Shown here one piece after another: positions 26,767 through 34,260 of a DNA stretch of 64,000 nucleotides; position 1 is the stretch's first letter, and the number at the start of each line of letters is the position of its first letter. This DNA comes from UBA5009 sp038043185 (GTDB taxonomy: Bacteria; Bdellovibrionota; Bdellovibrionia; Bdellovibrionales; Bdellovibrionaceae). The notes below the pieces were generated by a model, which saw only the letters and a list, made by a program, of their open reading frames with translations, was not told the origin of the DNA and searched no databases. Where the stretch lies: positions 62,001 through 126,000 of the forward strand of contig JBBTCO010000007.1 of the NCBI GenBank assembly GCA_038043185.1. The letters run 5' to 3'. Made by a program: the position numbers and the translations under genes.

Positions 26767-27414
26767 ATGATTTTTGAATTAATGTTGCTGGGAACGGCGA
26801 TAATTGCTGGTGGTGTCGCTTCTGTCGCAGGCTTTGGAATCGGCAGCCTTGTTACTCCCGTATTGAGTCTTTCCATCGGTACCAAACTTGCGATTGCCGT
26901 TGTCTCGATTCCGCATCTTATTGCCACAGCACTTCGCTTTGCTATGCTCCGCTCCCATGTCGATCGACGCTTGCTTTTGGGTTTTGGGCTCATGAGCATA
27001 CTTGGCGGGGTAACCGGTGCGACTGGACTTTCAGAGAAAATGCGTTTTCATGGCATCTTGGCTTGGATCGCTGGCGCAGTCTCTGGTTTTTTGGGTGGGC
27101 TAGTGGGAAATCAGGGAGGGATCCGATCCGCAGCTCTACTGGGTGCCAACATATCAAAAGAAAGTTTCGTGGCCACGGCGACAGCCATCGGTCTGGCCGT
27201 AGATGTAGCCCGAATGCCAGTCTACTTTTGGAGTGAGCATGAAGGAATACTAGCTAGCGGCACGTGGATCGGTATATCTACATTAGGTGTGGTGATTGGA
27301 ACTCTTCTCGGAACAAAGCTACTCAAGCGATTGCCAGAGCGTACGTTTAGACGAACGGTTTCAGTCTTGATCTTTTTACTTGGCGGATTCATGTTTTTTC
27401 AGGGGATCAATTGA
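26767..27414 (+). CDS. TauE/SafE (DUF81) family membrane permease, short form
   Basis: A 215-residue hydrophobic protein with about seven helices. IIAGGVASVAGFGIGSLVTPVLSL at the N-terminus and SGFLGGLVGNQGGIRSAALLG at the centre are the paired Gly-rich motifs of the TauE/SafE sulfite-exporter family (normally about 250 residues). Members move sulfite, sulfoacetate or other organic anions; the substrate here is unknown. The gene looks richer in G and C than its neighbours and lies in an accessory region, hinting at transfer. Its 3' end overlaps the convergent hydrolase-like gene by 39 bases. Confidence 0.75.
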   Translation: MIFELMLLGTAIIAGGVASVAGFGIGSLVTPVLSLSIGTKLAIAVVSIPHLIATALRFAMLRSHVDRRLLLGFGLMSILGGVTGATGLSEKMRFHGILAWIAGAVSGFLGGLVGNQGGIRSAALLGANISKESFVATATAIGLAVDVARMPVYFWSEHEGILASGTWIGISTLGVVIGTLLGTKLLKRLPERTFRRTVSVLIFLLGGFMFFQGIN

Positions 27415-28095
27415 TGCCGCAGCGGGGATGACCCCCACAAGGTCTACTACATACCTGACCACAAGATCTTGAAATCCATAAAATAAATTATTTGTAGACG
27501 GCTCAGTCACAACAAAATTGTGATCACCTTTCGTGGTAGCGATTAACTGCGGTTTGCCAATAGCATTCAAAGTTTGGTAAATTTCCTTCACATTACAGTA
27601 AGGATCATCAATCGAAATTATCATCTTTAAGCGGATGCCTGATTTATTAAGAATGTTCCAGTAAGTTTTTTGAAACGGAGACTCTGGTGAGCAGTTGGGA
27701 GTTAAAAGAACGTGATTTTTTGCTAAAGACAATGAAGGATCTAATGCTTTTGTCGAGAAACTTTTAGAAATTAGGGTGGTCTGATTTGCTTGAAAGCCAA
27801 AGGCTCTCTGAGCATTCAATATAACATTTTGAATATCTCGGGCTGCCTTCTGAAGCTCAAGCTCTTGCGTCTGAAGTGTATCTGCTGACCAGTTAAAGCG
27901 AACGGTTAAGAATCCACGACTTGCTAAACTCTGAGCTAATGATGAAAAAAGTCTTTCTTGCATCAGGTATTTTTTAGCTGGAGCAATAATAACCAATCCC
28001 TTAGCGATCCCTTGAGGCTTGTTTACCAAAGTCTGCAGGGCCGAAGCGTTGATCGAGACTGTTAATAAAAAAATCACAAGCATTGACCTTAACAT
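27376..28095 (-). CDS. Exported alpha/beta-hydrolase-like protein
   Basis: About 239 residues from the ATG at 28095, which has a good AAGGAAG site; an in-frame Met at 28125 would precede the signal. The signal is LRSMLVIFLLTVSINASA. The mature part resembles a dienelactone-hydrolase-like alpha/beta fold: KGLVIIAPAKKYLMQERLFSSLAQSLASRGF, then TLISKSFSTKAL where the nucleophile-elbow glycines are replaced by Ser, and a late TTKGDHNFV with a candidate catalytic His. Activity is uncertain because of the altered elbow. It is divergent from a LysR-type gene, the usual arrangement for a regulator and its target. Confidence 0.6.
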   Translation of the reverse strand: MLRSMLVIFLLTVSINASALQTLVNKPQGIAKGLVIIAPAKKYLMQERLFSSLAQSLASRGFLTVRFNWSADTLQTQELELQKAARDIQNVILNAQRAFGFQANQTTLISKSFSTKALDPSLSLAKNHVLLTPNCSPESPFQKTYWNILNKSGIRLKMIISIDDPYCNVKEIYQTLNAIGKPQLIATTKGDHNFVVTEPSTNNLFYGFQDLVVRYVVDLVGVIPAAASIDPLKKHESAK

Positions 28096-28199
28096 TGTAA
28101 ACTTCCTTATGGGTTTTATTTGCATCTGAGGTCTTATAAAATAATTAGAAACTTATGTCTGTTGTTTATTTTTATACATATTGTTGGTATAAATACAAC

Positions 28200-29063
28200 A
28201 TGCTGAAATTTACAATTCCTCCGGAATACTGCCTTATAATCAATGCTTTCAACCAAGCTGACTCTCTTCGAGGAGCTGCCTCGATCCTAGGAATAGACCC
28301 ACCCTCATTAGTGCGCAAAGTGCAGAAGATATCTGGTGAATTCGGTTACCTACAAAAAGTAGGAAACCGATGGGCGCTCACAGAAGCGGGGCGTAGAGTC
28401 GCTATATGGACTGAAGAAATTATTCAAAGTCAAAATGAGTTGGCTCAAGAAAAATCGATACTTCGAATTTCATCCTTTGCTTGGTTAGCTGAAGAAATGC
28501 TTATCCCTGAATTTCCAAAACTAAAAAAACTTCTTAAAGAAAATCAATCTTGCGCCTTCAAATTAACGGCACACAATCAAGAGCAGGAATTACTTCAAGG
28601 AAGAACAGATCTTGTTATTCAAGGGCATGCTCCGACTGATCCTTCAATTGCTTATAAAAAGATTTCCTCATACAATTGGGTCGTTGTTATTCCGTATTCC
28701 TGGAAAAAAATATTTGCGGGACTAAATGAGAATCAGACACTTGCCTTGCTTCATAAGAAAAATTTTATTCGTCACATTGATTTGAATCCAGAAAATGCTT
28801 TGGGATTTCAACCCACAAATCGGGCGATAATGACTGCGAATGCTGTCATAGGGTTAAGGTCAGCAGTTGTTAATGGTGAAGGTTGGAGTGTCTTGCCTGC
28901 GATGTCTGTTCACAACTATTTAAGTGATCGGCGGTTAACAAAACTAAATGTTCCGACTTATATAAAGGATGAAGTCTCGGTGTGGTGGTTGCGTGCTAGG
29001 AAAGATATGGCCGAAACATCAAAAATCGTTGGGAAATGGGTTGATGGATTTGAGGTTTATTGA
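28200..29063 (+). CDS. LysR-type transcriptional regulator
   Basis: About 287 residues. The N-terminal winged helix (AFNQADSLRGAASILGIDPPSLVRKVQKISGEFG, wing and AGRRV) is followed by a linker helix and a substrate-binding domain (IAYKKISSYNWVVVIPYSW..., AVIGLRSAVVNGEGWSVLP). The ATG at 28200 puts the HTH at the usual place; an upstream in-frame ATG at 28155 would add 15 unusual residues. A TATAAA element ends six bases before the ATG, which would fit a leaderless message. TGTTG-N9-CAACA just upstream of the start is a candidate operator. The divergent target is the hydrolase-like gene. Confidence 0.8.
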   Translation: MLKFTIPPEYCLIINAFNQADSLRGAASILGIDPPSLVRKVQKISGEFGYLQKVGNRWALTEAGRRVAIWTEEIIQSQNELAQEKSILRISSFAWLAEEMLIPEFPKLKKLLKENQSCAFKLTAHNQEQELLQGRTDLVIQGHAPTDPSIAYKKISSYNWVVVIPYSWKKIFAGLNENQTLALLHKKNFIRHIDLNPENALGFQPTNRAIMTANAVIGLRSAVVNGEGWSVLPAMSVHNYLSDRRLTKLNVPTYIKDEVSVWWLRARKDMAETSKIVGKWVDGFEVY

Positions 29064-29105
29064 ATAAGGCGCCATATTATTTATATAGAATTCACAACAA
29101 AAACT

Positions 29106-29375
29106 TTAACCGTACCAAAAATGATGAAGGTCGAACCACCGGTATTTTATTGCTTCTTTGCTAACATCTTGAGCCTGTAACTCAAATATCGATTCCCCCC
29201 AGGCGATATGCCACTGTGATTTTAGAGTTTTTATTTTTGTGAACGGAGATAATTGCCATCCCGTAAGTTCCGTTACAGATTTATAGGGCCAATAGATTTT
29301 ATCGACCACAAACCAAATTGTGAGAGTTAAGCCCGCTAACAAAATAATAATTTTAAGTTTTTTAAACATTGGCAC
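29106..29375 (-). CDS. Small membrane-anchored hypothetical protein
   Basis: An 89-residue protein with one N-terminal hydrophobic helix (KLKIIILLAGLTLTIWFVVDKIYW) and a short periplasmic-type domain containing many Trp and Lys (TGWQLSPFTKIKTLKSQWHIAWGE). It follows the esterase gene by 11 bases on the same strand, so it is likely the last gene of that unit. No family recognised. Confidence 0.5.
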   Translation of the reverse strand: MPMFKKLKIIILLAGLTLTIWFVVDKIYWPYKSVTELTGWQLSPFTKIKTLKSQWHIAWGESIFELQAQDVSKEAIKYRWFDLHHFWYG

Positions 29376-29386
29376 CCACTAAAAAA

Positions 29387-30523
29387 CTATTTCTTAATAT
29401 TTCCCAATAGAAATTGCAGAGCGGGGTAGATGCGTAGGGACCACGAAATCTCGTCGTGAGTTCCACCTGGAATAACTACTTTGTGGATGGATTCTTTCGG
29501 TTGCTGAACACTCAACAAGGTTTGATAAGCTCTTTCTAGTTGTGCTGGGCCCGTGGAAAATTCTCCCGGTTCTTTGTCACCCATATCCATCCAAATTCGC
29601 ATTGGTTTTTTTTGGGATGGGCTTGATTTAATCATGCGTTCAATAGCGCCATTGTTCCACCAATAAGCTGTGGAAAGGGCCGCAAATCGAGAAAAAACGG
29701 AAGGGGCGGTCCAAGCTGCATAAAAAGCAAAAACTCCACCAAATGAAGAGCCCAGTAGGAAAGTGGATTCGGGTCCAGCATGAGTGCGATATCGTCGGTC
29801 AATTTCAGCTTTAATTTGTCGGGCAATGAAATTTCCAAACTTGGGGTTCATCAAGTATTCTTCGTTTCTCTTAGTAGTGCTGTATATCGCTACGACAATA
29901 GCAGGTTGGATTTTATGGCTGCGAAACAAATTTTCCATGGCTTCATCCAGTTTCCATTCTTGGCCATGCACTGATGTGGCTTCATCAAAAAGATTCTGGC
30001 CATCCATTGCATAGATCACCGGATATCGTGTCGAGGAAGACGAATAGCCCGGAGGTAAATAAATTGCGATGCTGCGACGGTTGTCAAATTCTGCAGAATA
30101 TACTTCGTGATAATATTCAATATTACCCTGAGTTGTTCGAGGCTGAGGGTGAAAAGGATCCAGGCGAAAATTTTCCGCCTGAATAGAAAAAATGCAATCT
30201 TGGCTGCAGCGAACTTGTCGATTCGGAATATTTTTATTTTGGTTGGTAACTTCGATTCGTCGCCAGTCACCTAAGGTGAACTTGAATTGGATAGGAATTC
30301 CCGCAGGAACTTCGGCGACATAAGTCCACAAACCTTTTCCTGACGGGCGCATTTTAATTTTGCTTGGATCCCAAGATCCTAAAGAAGGATGATCTCCGGA
30401 AATAAAAACAGATTCTAATTGCCGTAAATGGGAAGGCATTTGCAATTCAAACTGAATGTGAGTTGTTTGCGGTTGTCGGGCAGCGCTTGTATAGGCTAAA
30501 AAGAGCAAAGACAAAAAACCCAT
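29387..30523 (-). CDS. Exported putative esterase (enterochelin-esterase-like) with N-terminal CBM20-like domain
   Basis: A 378-residue protein with a short hydrophobic signal (GFLSLLFLAYTSAA). Residues about 20-115 read HIQFELQMPSHLRQLESVFISGD...LGSWDPSKIKM...WTYVAEVPAG, a starch-binding-like (CBM20-type) fold. The rest is an esterase D/enterochelin-esterase domain: YPVIYAMDGQNLFD, nucleophile elbow FLLGSSFGGVFAFYAAW, MDMGDKEPG with the acid and IPGGTHDEISW with the His. The family hydrolyses siderophore or acyl esters outside the cytoplasm; the substrate here is unknown. It is followed by the small membrane protein gene at 29106. Confidence 0.82.
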   Translation of the reverse strand: MGFLSLLFLAYTSAARQPQTTHIQFELQMPSHLRQLESVFISGDHPSLGSWDPSKIKMRPSGKGLWTYVAEVPAGIPIQFKFTLGDWRRIEVTNQNKNIPNRQVRCSQDCIFSIQAENFRLDPFHPQPRTTQGNIEYYHEVYSAEFDNRRSIAIYLPPGYSSSSTRYPVIYAMDGQNLFDEATSVHGQEWKLDEAMENLFRSHKIQPAIVVAIYSTTKRNEEYLMNPKFGNFIARQIKAEIDRRYRTHAGPESTFLLGSSFGGVFAFYAAWTAPSVFSRFAALSTAYWWNNGAIERMIKSSPSQKKPMRIWMDMGDKEPGEFSTGPAQLERAYQTLLSVQQPKESIHKVVIPGGTHDEISWSLRIYPALQFLLGNIKK

Positions 30524-30605
30524 ATTCCCCCTCTCGGATTCAACACGCTAGAGGAAGTAGGGCCACAGGTCAAGCTCGTGAAAAGCTACTGAATCATTCT
30601 CAGAA

Positions 30606-31796
30606 TTAATAGCCAAAAATCGATCGACACGAACGAGAATAATCTGAGGGAACACCGACGTGGAGTTTTTTCAATAGGGGGCCCATCATTTTATCGTAAT
30701 GTTGAGTGAAATAAACTTGTCCCAACGTATCATGAACTGTTTTTGCAGTGTCATGGGCCCAATTCCAAGGTCGATCTAACTTCGATGTTCGCCATTGATC
30801 TTTTTCTCTGCTTGGACCATCTTTTGGATCCCAGCCCCAATCATTAAAGTTAACCGCAAGATTCGGATCCACCCAAATATTGGCTTCAGAAACATGTCCC
30901 TGCCAAGCAATCCAATGACCGAAATCAAATACGTAAACTTTATTATTTTTCACAAGTCCTTGAAGATTACTTTCCCAGCCTGTGTAAAATCCATATTTTG
31001 AAACTTGTCGAAGCATGTCTTCTTTCACTTCGCTTGGAAGCCAAGCAGCACGAACATCTTCATCATAATTCATACGCTTGTGAGCCTGACGAATATAAAT
31101 TCCTGCCGGAGATGTGGAACCGTCTTGATGACGAACATCATAACCAGCGTACATAACTCCGTAACCAGCCACGGTTCCACCTAAGGATAGTTTCGCAGCT
31201 GCAGCAGAAGTGTCAGGCGATGTTGACGGATTTGAACGCAAAGAATGGGCAATCGCTGCGCGCTCAGCATTTTCTACCTGATCTTCGCGGATAACTTCAC
31301 CCAGAGTTCCTAAACCGTTACCATGAGGTCGATGTGAAGGAATTTTCCCTTCTGCAACTCCGCTCATTTTAATTTCGAAGGCTCCTTTAAAATCACCTTC
31401 TTGAAACTCAACCACAATGGCCCTGCCATAGCCCGGAGGACGATAAACTTTTACTAACTCCCCGGTAGTTTCAATTTTTGTATTCACAACTTCCTGTTTA
31501 GCTTGAGCTTGAGAAACTAGTCCTGCCATTTTTTCAAACCAACTGTAGATTCTATCAATTGGCCAATCTTTCATGAAAGGAAAATCCCTTTTCACCAATG
31601 GAATATCGATTTTTAAAGCTCGAACATTTTTCAGTCGCACAGCAATTTCGCTGGCACTATTTGGATAAACATCATTAATCGATTTTTCTGGAATTAAGGC
31701 GTACTCGGTCGGAGCATACATCATCGGCTCAACTTGCGCATGAGCTTGGCAAAAAATTCCTGAAGAGATAACTAGCAGTGAAGAGATGATTTTCAT
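30606..31796 (-). CDS. Exported protein of unknown function, first partner of a pair in position but second in transcription
   Basis: A 396-residue protein with a Sec signal (KIISSLLVISSGIFCQAHAQ). I know no family for it. Three segments recall a SelO or protein-kinase-like fold: GAFEIKMSG (possible beta3 Lys), then IREDQVENAERAAIAHSL after a Gly-rich HGNGLGTLG, resembling the SelO pattern of IRE followed by a helix Glu, and VYVFDFGHW (possible DFG). A canonical HRD-type loop is not visible, so this is only a hypothesis. Its ATG overlaps the stop of the 31793 gene by four bases, so the two are cotranslated. Confidence 0.6.
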   Translation of the reverse strand: MKIISSLLVISSGIFCQAHAQVEPMMYAPTEYALIPEKSINDVYPNSASEIAVRLKNVRALKIDIPLVKRDFPFMKDWPIDRIYSWFEKMAGLVSQAQAKQEVVNTKIETTGELVKVYRPPGYGRAIVVEFQEGDFKGAFEIKMSGVAEGKIPSHRPHGNGLGTLGEVIREDQVENAERAAIAHSLRSNPSTSPDTSAAAAKLSLGGTVAGYGVMYAGYDVRHQDGSTSPAGIYIRQAHKRMNYDEDVRAAWLPSEVKEDMLRQVSKYGFYTGWESNLQGLVKNNKVYVFDFGHWIAWQGHVSEANIWVDPNLAVNFNDWGWDPKDGPSREKDQWRTSKLDRPWNWAHDTAKTVHDTLGQVYFTQHYDKMMGPLLKKLHVGVPSDYSRSCRSIFGY

Positions 31797-33076
31797 GGTC
31801 TATACCTTTCGGAGTTTTTTTGATTCAGCAGTAAGTCGGTGAAGGTGCGAATCACTTGGAAGTAATCCGAACGAAAACCATTATTTCCCTCTGCAAGTGG
31901 AGCTGTATCCAAATTAACTTGGCCTTGATAGAATTTTCCAGGCATATCGCTTTTATCGGAATATATAAGTATGGCAGAAATATTGGGGTTATCATATTGA
32001 GCGGCCCGGCTCTCACTCAAAGAAAGTTTGTTTTTAATTTGAATCATTTCTTCAAAAATATTAATGGCCAAAAGATAGGAAATAGCATCGACTTGCTGCT
32101 CGCGGCTGAGTCCTTCTTTCAAATGATATTTCATTAATCCAAGGTAATGATCAGTGTTTAAAAAATCGGGGTTGTATGTTGAGCGATGCCGCCAATCGCG
32201 AGATAGAAGATCTTTTTTAGCATCGTCCAGGAAACGTTTTGCTTCATGAGTATTAAAGACCTGATTCGCATCCTTATTTAGAAAAGGGAACAAGCGAGTT
32301 CGCATCTCGCGCACATGGATGTCAGCGACCTGCCCACATCGAGAATTATTGCAATGTTCGAATCCACCCTTAAGAAGATCAGTATAAGGTTCGCCATCTT
32401 TTTGTAAAACTCGGCGCTGTTGAACAATCCAATCATTTTGAGGAGTATCAAAGGCATACTGAATACGAACCAAGGCGATTCGTTTTGCTGCTTGATACAG
32501 CCAAACACGGGCTTGATCTTCACGACTCAGGTTAAAAGCTAAATCCACGAACTCAGTTGAATCGGCGGTTCGTTTTGCAAAATAATCGGCGAGTGATTTA
32601 AAACGATAACCAGTATCTGCAGCGGCATTTGGTCCTGCTTGGCCGGGACTGAATAAATCCATCATTGCTGAAGAAGCTTCTTTACCAAAGAAAAGTGCGT
32701 TAGGAGTTTCGAAAAGCCCATCATATGAGGCTTTGCCGGGCAATCGAACATAGCCGTGATTGGCTTTATTTCCAGGATTCATACTGTGAGCTATTCCCAT
32801 AGTTTCAACAAGCAACCAATTCCATGGCAACAAGGTTTTTTTATTTAACAGGACGACGGGAACAGGTTGGCCGTTCAAGATCACTTCAAAGAGGGGAAGG
32901 CCATGAGTTTTCGCATAGCTGGTGATTTTCTGGCGATTGGCTTTGATATCCGTAGAGGAAAGAGAAATGCGTATATGTTCAGGCAGCTCGAATGCCGCCT
33001 GACAAGTCTGAGCGATAGATCTTTCGCTCAGAAACGAACAAAAAAGAATAGCAACCAACAACAAGTTCTTCTTCAT
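31793..33076 (-). CDS. Exported protein of unknown function, upstream gene of the pair
   Basis: A 427-residue protein with a clear signal peptide (KKNLLLVAILFCSFLSERSIAQ). The mature part is mostly helical and rich in charged residues (LADYFAKRTADSTEFVDLAFNLSREDQARVW...), with a CNNSRCG pair near residue 242 and a DNPNISAILIYSDKSDMPGKFYQG stretch late. No family is recognised. The leader is short, with a possible hairpin (33167-33185) between it and the DUF5985-like operon upstream. It overlaps the 30606 gene in an ATGA junction, so both products are probably made in the same amount and act together outside the cytoplasm. Confidence 0.6.
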   Translation of the reverse strand: MKKNLLLVAILFCSFLSERSIAQTCQAAFELPEHIRISLSSTDIKANRQKITSYAKTHGLPLFEVILNGQPVPVVLLNKKTLLPWNWLLVETMGIAHSMNPGNKANHGYVRLPGKASYDGLFETPNALFFGKEASSAMMDLFSPGQAGPNAAADTGYRFKSLADYFAKRTADSTEFVDLAFNLSREDQARVWLYQAAKRIALVRIQYAFDTPQNDWIVQQRRVLQKDGEPYTDLLKGGFEHCNNSRCGQVADIHVREMRTRLFPFLNKDANQVFNTHEAKRFLDDAKKDLLSRDWRHRSTYNPDFLNTDHYLGLMKYHLKEGLSREQQVDAISYLLAINIFEEMIQIKNKLSLSESRAAQYDNPNISAILIYSDKSDMPGKFYQGQVNLDTAPLAEGNNGFRSDYFQVIRTFTDLLLNQKNSERYRP

Positions 33077-33191
33077 GGTACCGGCATTGTTGCAGCATTG
33101 GGACCAGGCTAAACCGAATTATATTAGGGGTTTGCTAACAAAGACTATCAAAGGATTAGACAATAGCCACAAAAGGGCTTTGTGGGCGTTC

Positions 33192-33446
33192 CTAGGGTCT
33201 CCGGTTTTTATCAACAATTGCAAAGGTAATAATAATAAAACCCGAGAGTCGAATAAGATAGATCATTGAATAATACTCGCCTGAAACTTGAGTAAAAACC
33301 AAAATAAATCGCTCTAAAGAAAATATCCAAAACGCGATAGCTAAATATAAGAAAAAGCGATCATCTATTTTTTTATAGAAGCGTAGAAAAAATAATCCAA
33401 CGATAAAAGTTGCAGTGGCAATGGCGCCCGAAAGAAATTCATACAT
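33192..33446 (-). CDS. DUF5985-like small membrane protein, copy B
   Basis: About 84 residues, three helices (LSGAIATATFIVGLFFLRFY, FLYLAIAFWIFSLERFILVF, IRLSGFIIITFAIVD) with a KKIDDRF loop, the pattern of the DUF5985 family. The ATG at 33446 has GAGG eight bases upstream; earlier in-frame starts at 33455 and 33452 overlap that site. It is preceded by a paralogue at 33461 on the same strand. Function unknown. Confidence 0.7.
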   Translation of the reverse strand: MYEFLSGAIATATFIVGLFFLRFYKKIDDRFFLYLAIAFWIFSLERFILVFTQVSGEYYSMIYLIRLSGFIIITFAIVDKNRRP

Positions 33447-33460
33447 AACCATCACCTCGT

Positions 33461-33721
33461 TTAGTCTGTTGTTTCCTGAATCAATCCGTAAATAAGAACT
33501 AAGAGTCCAAGCAGAGCGGGAACCGTGCGAATTGTTGATAAATCCACCTCAGGATAAAGGACAAGATCTGAGAAGAGCAAAATATTATTTAAAGCGAAGC
33601 CCGCAAAACAAATTCCACACCATAACAGAAGTCGGTTTGTATTTTTCGAATATCGGCGCCAAACTAAAAAAACACACAACAAGCTTGTTATTGCACACGA
33701 GAGATAAACTAAGTTTCCCAT
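33461..33721 (-). CDS. DUF5985-like small membrane protein, copy A
   Basis: An 86-residue protein with three helices (LVYLSCAITSLLCVFLVW, LLLWCGICFAGFALNNILLF, TVPALLGLLVLIYGLI) and the RRYSKNTNRLL loop, paralogous to the next gene. Its ATG overlaps the stop codon of the wHTH-like gene (TAATG) and GGAAGGAA lies just upstream, so the three genes form one operon. The pair may make a heteromeric membrane complex, but no function is known to me. Confidence 0.7.
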   Translation of the reverse strand: MGNLVYLSCAITSLLCVFLVWRRYSKNTNRLLLWCGICFAGFALNNILLFSDLVLYPEVDLSTIRTVPALLGLLVLIYGLIQETTD

Positions 33722-34101
33722 TATTCTTCCTTCCTGATCTTAAAGGCATCGGCCAAGCCCTTAATTTTTTCGCTGGGTTTATCGTAAATAAGATTAATTA
33801 CACTCGTTCGGTTATTGCGATAGCAGTGCACCACTCGAGCAATGATTTCAGCTGTTTCGGGATTCGCGGGTCGATATGAAAACGTCGAATTTTCGTTGAG
33901 TAAGAGCAAACCCCAATCCTGCCAAAACTCCAATTGTGATTTCGCCCAGTCAGGATTGCTTCGCAATTCACGGCTGACCGCTTCGGCTGTCCATTCGACT
34001 GTAGAATGTTCACTTAGAAGACCCAAGACTTCTAACTGATCAACTGAATCAATATTCACTAAGATGAAGGATTTAATTTCCTTATCTATTTTCTCGCCCA
34101 T
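33721..34101 (-). CDS. Winged-helix-like small regulator
   Basis: A 126-residue soluble protein. The segment QLEVLGLLSEHSTVEWTAEAVSRELRSNPDWAKSQLEFWQDWGLLLL reads as a winged-helix domain that would recognise DNA or protein, and a C-terminal helix region follows. It is the first gene of an operon with two small DUF5985-like membrane proteins and could regulate them or report their state. The stop overlaps the next ATG. It is divergent from the haem-motif protein gene at 34261 across 159 bases. Confidence 0.6.
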   Translation of the reverse strand: MGEKIDKEIKSFILVNIDSVDQLEVLGLLSEHSTVEWTAEAVSRELRSNPDWAKSQLEFWQDWGLLLLNENSTFSYRPANPETAEIIARVVHCYRNNRTSVINLIYDKPSEKIKGLADAFKIRKEE

Positions 34102-34260
34102 TCCCGTTCCATCTCATGTCCTAAAGTCGTTGGCTAGAAAATTTATGGGCATTTTCGCATTATAAGAAAAAACGATAAGTATATAAAATCAATTAATTTT
34201 ACAAAATGAGCAAATAAGAGGATTAATCATCATCGAATTAAAACATGAATCGAGTATAAA

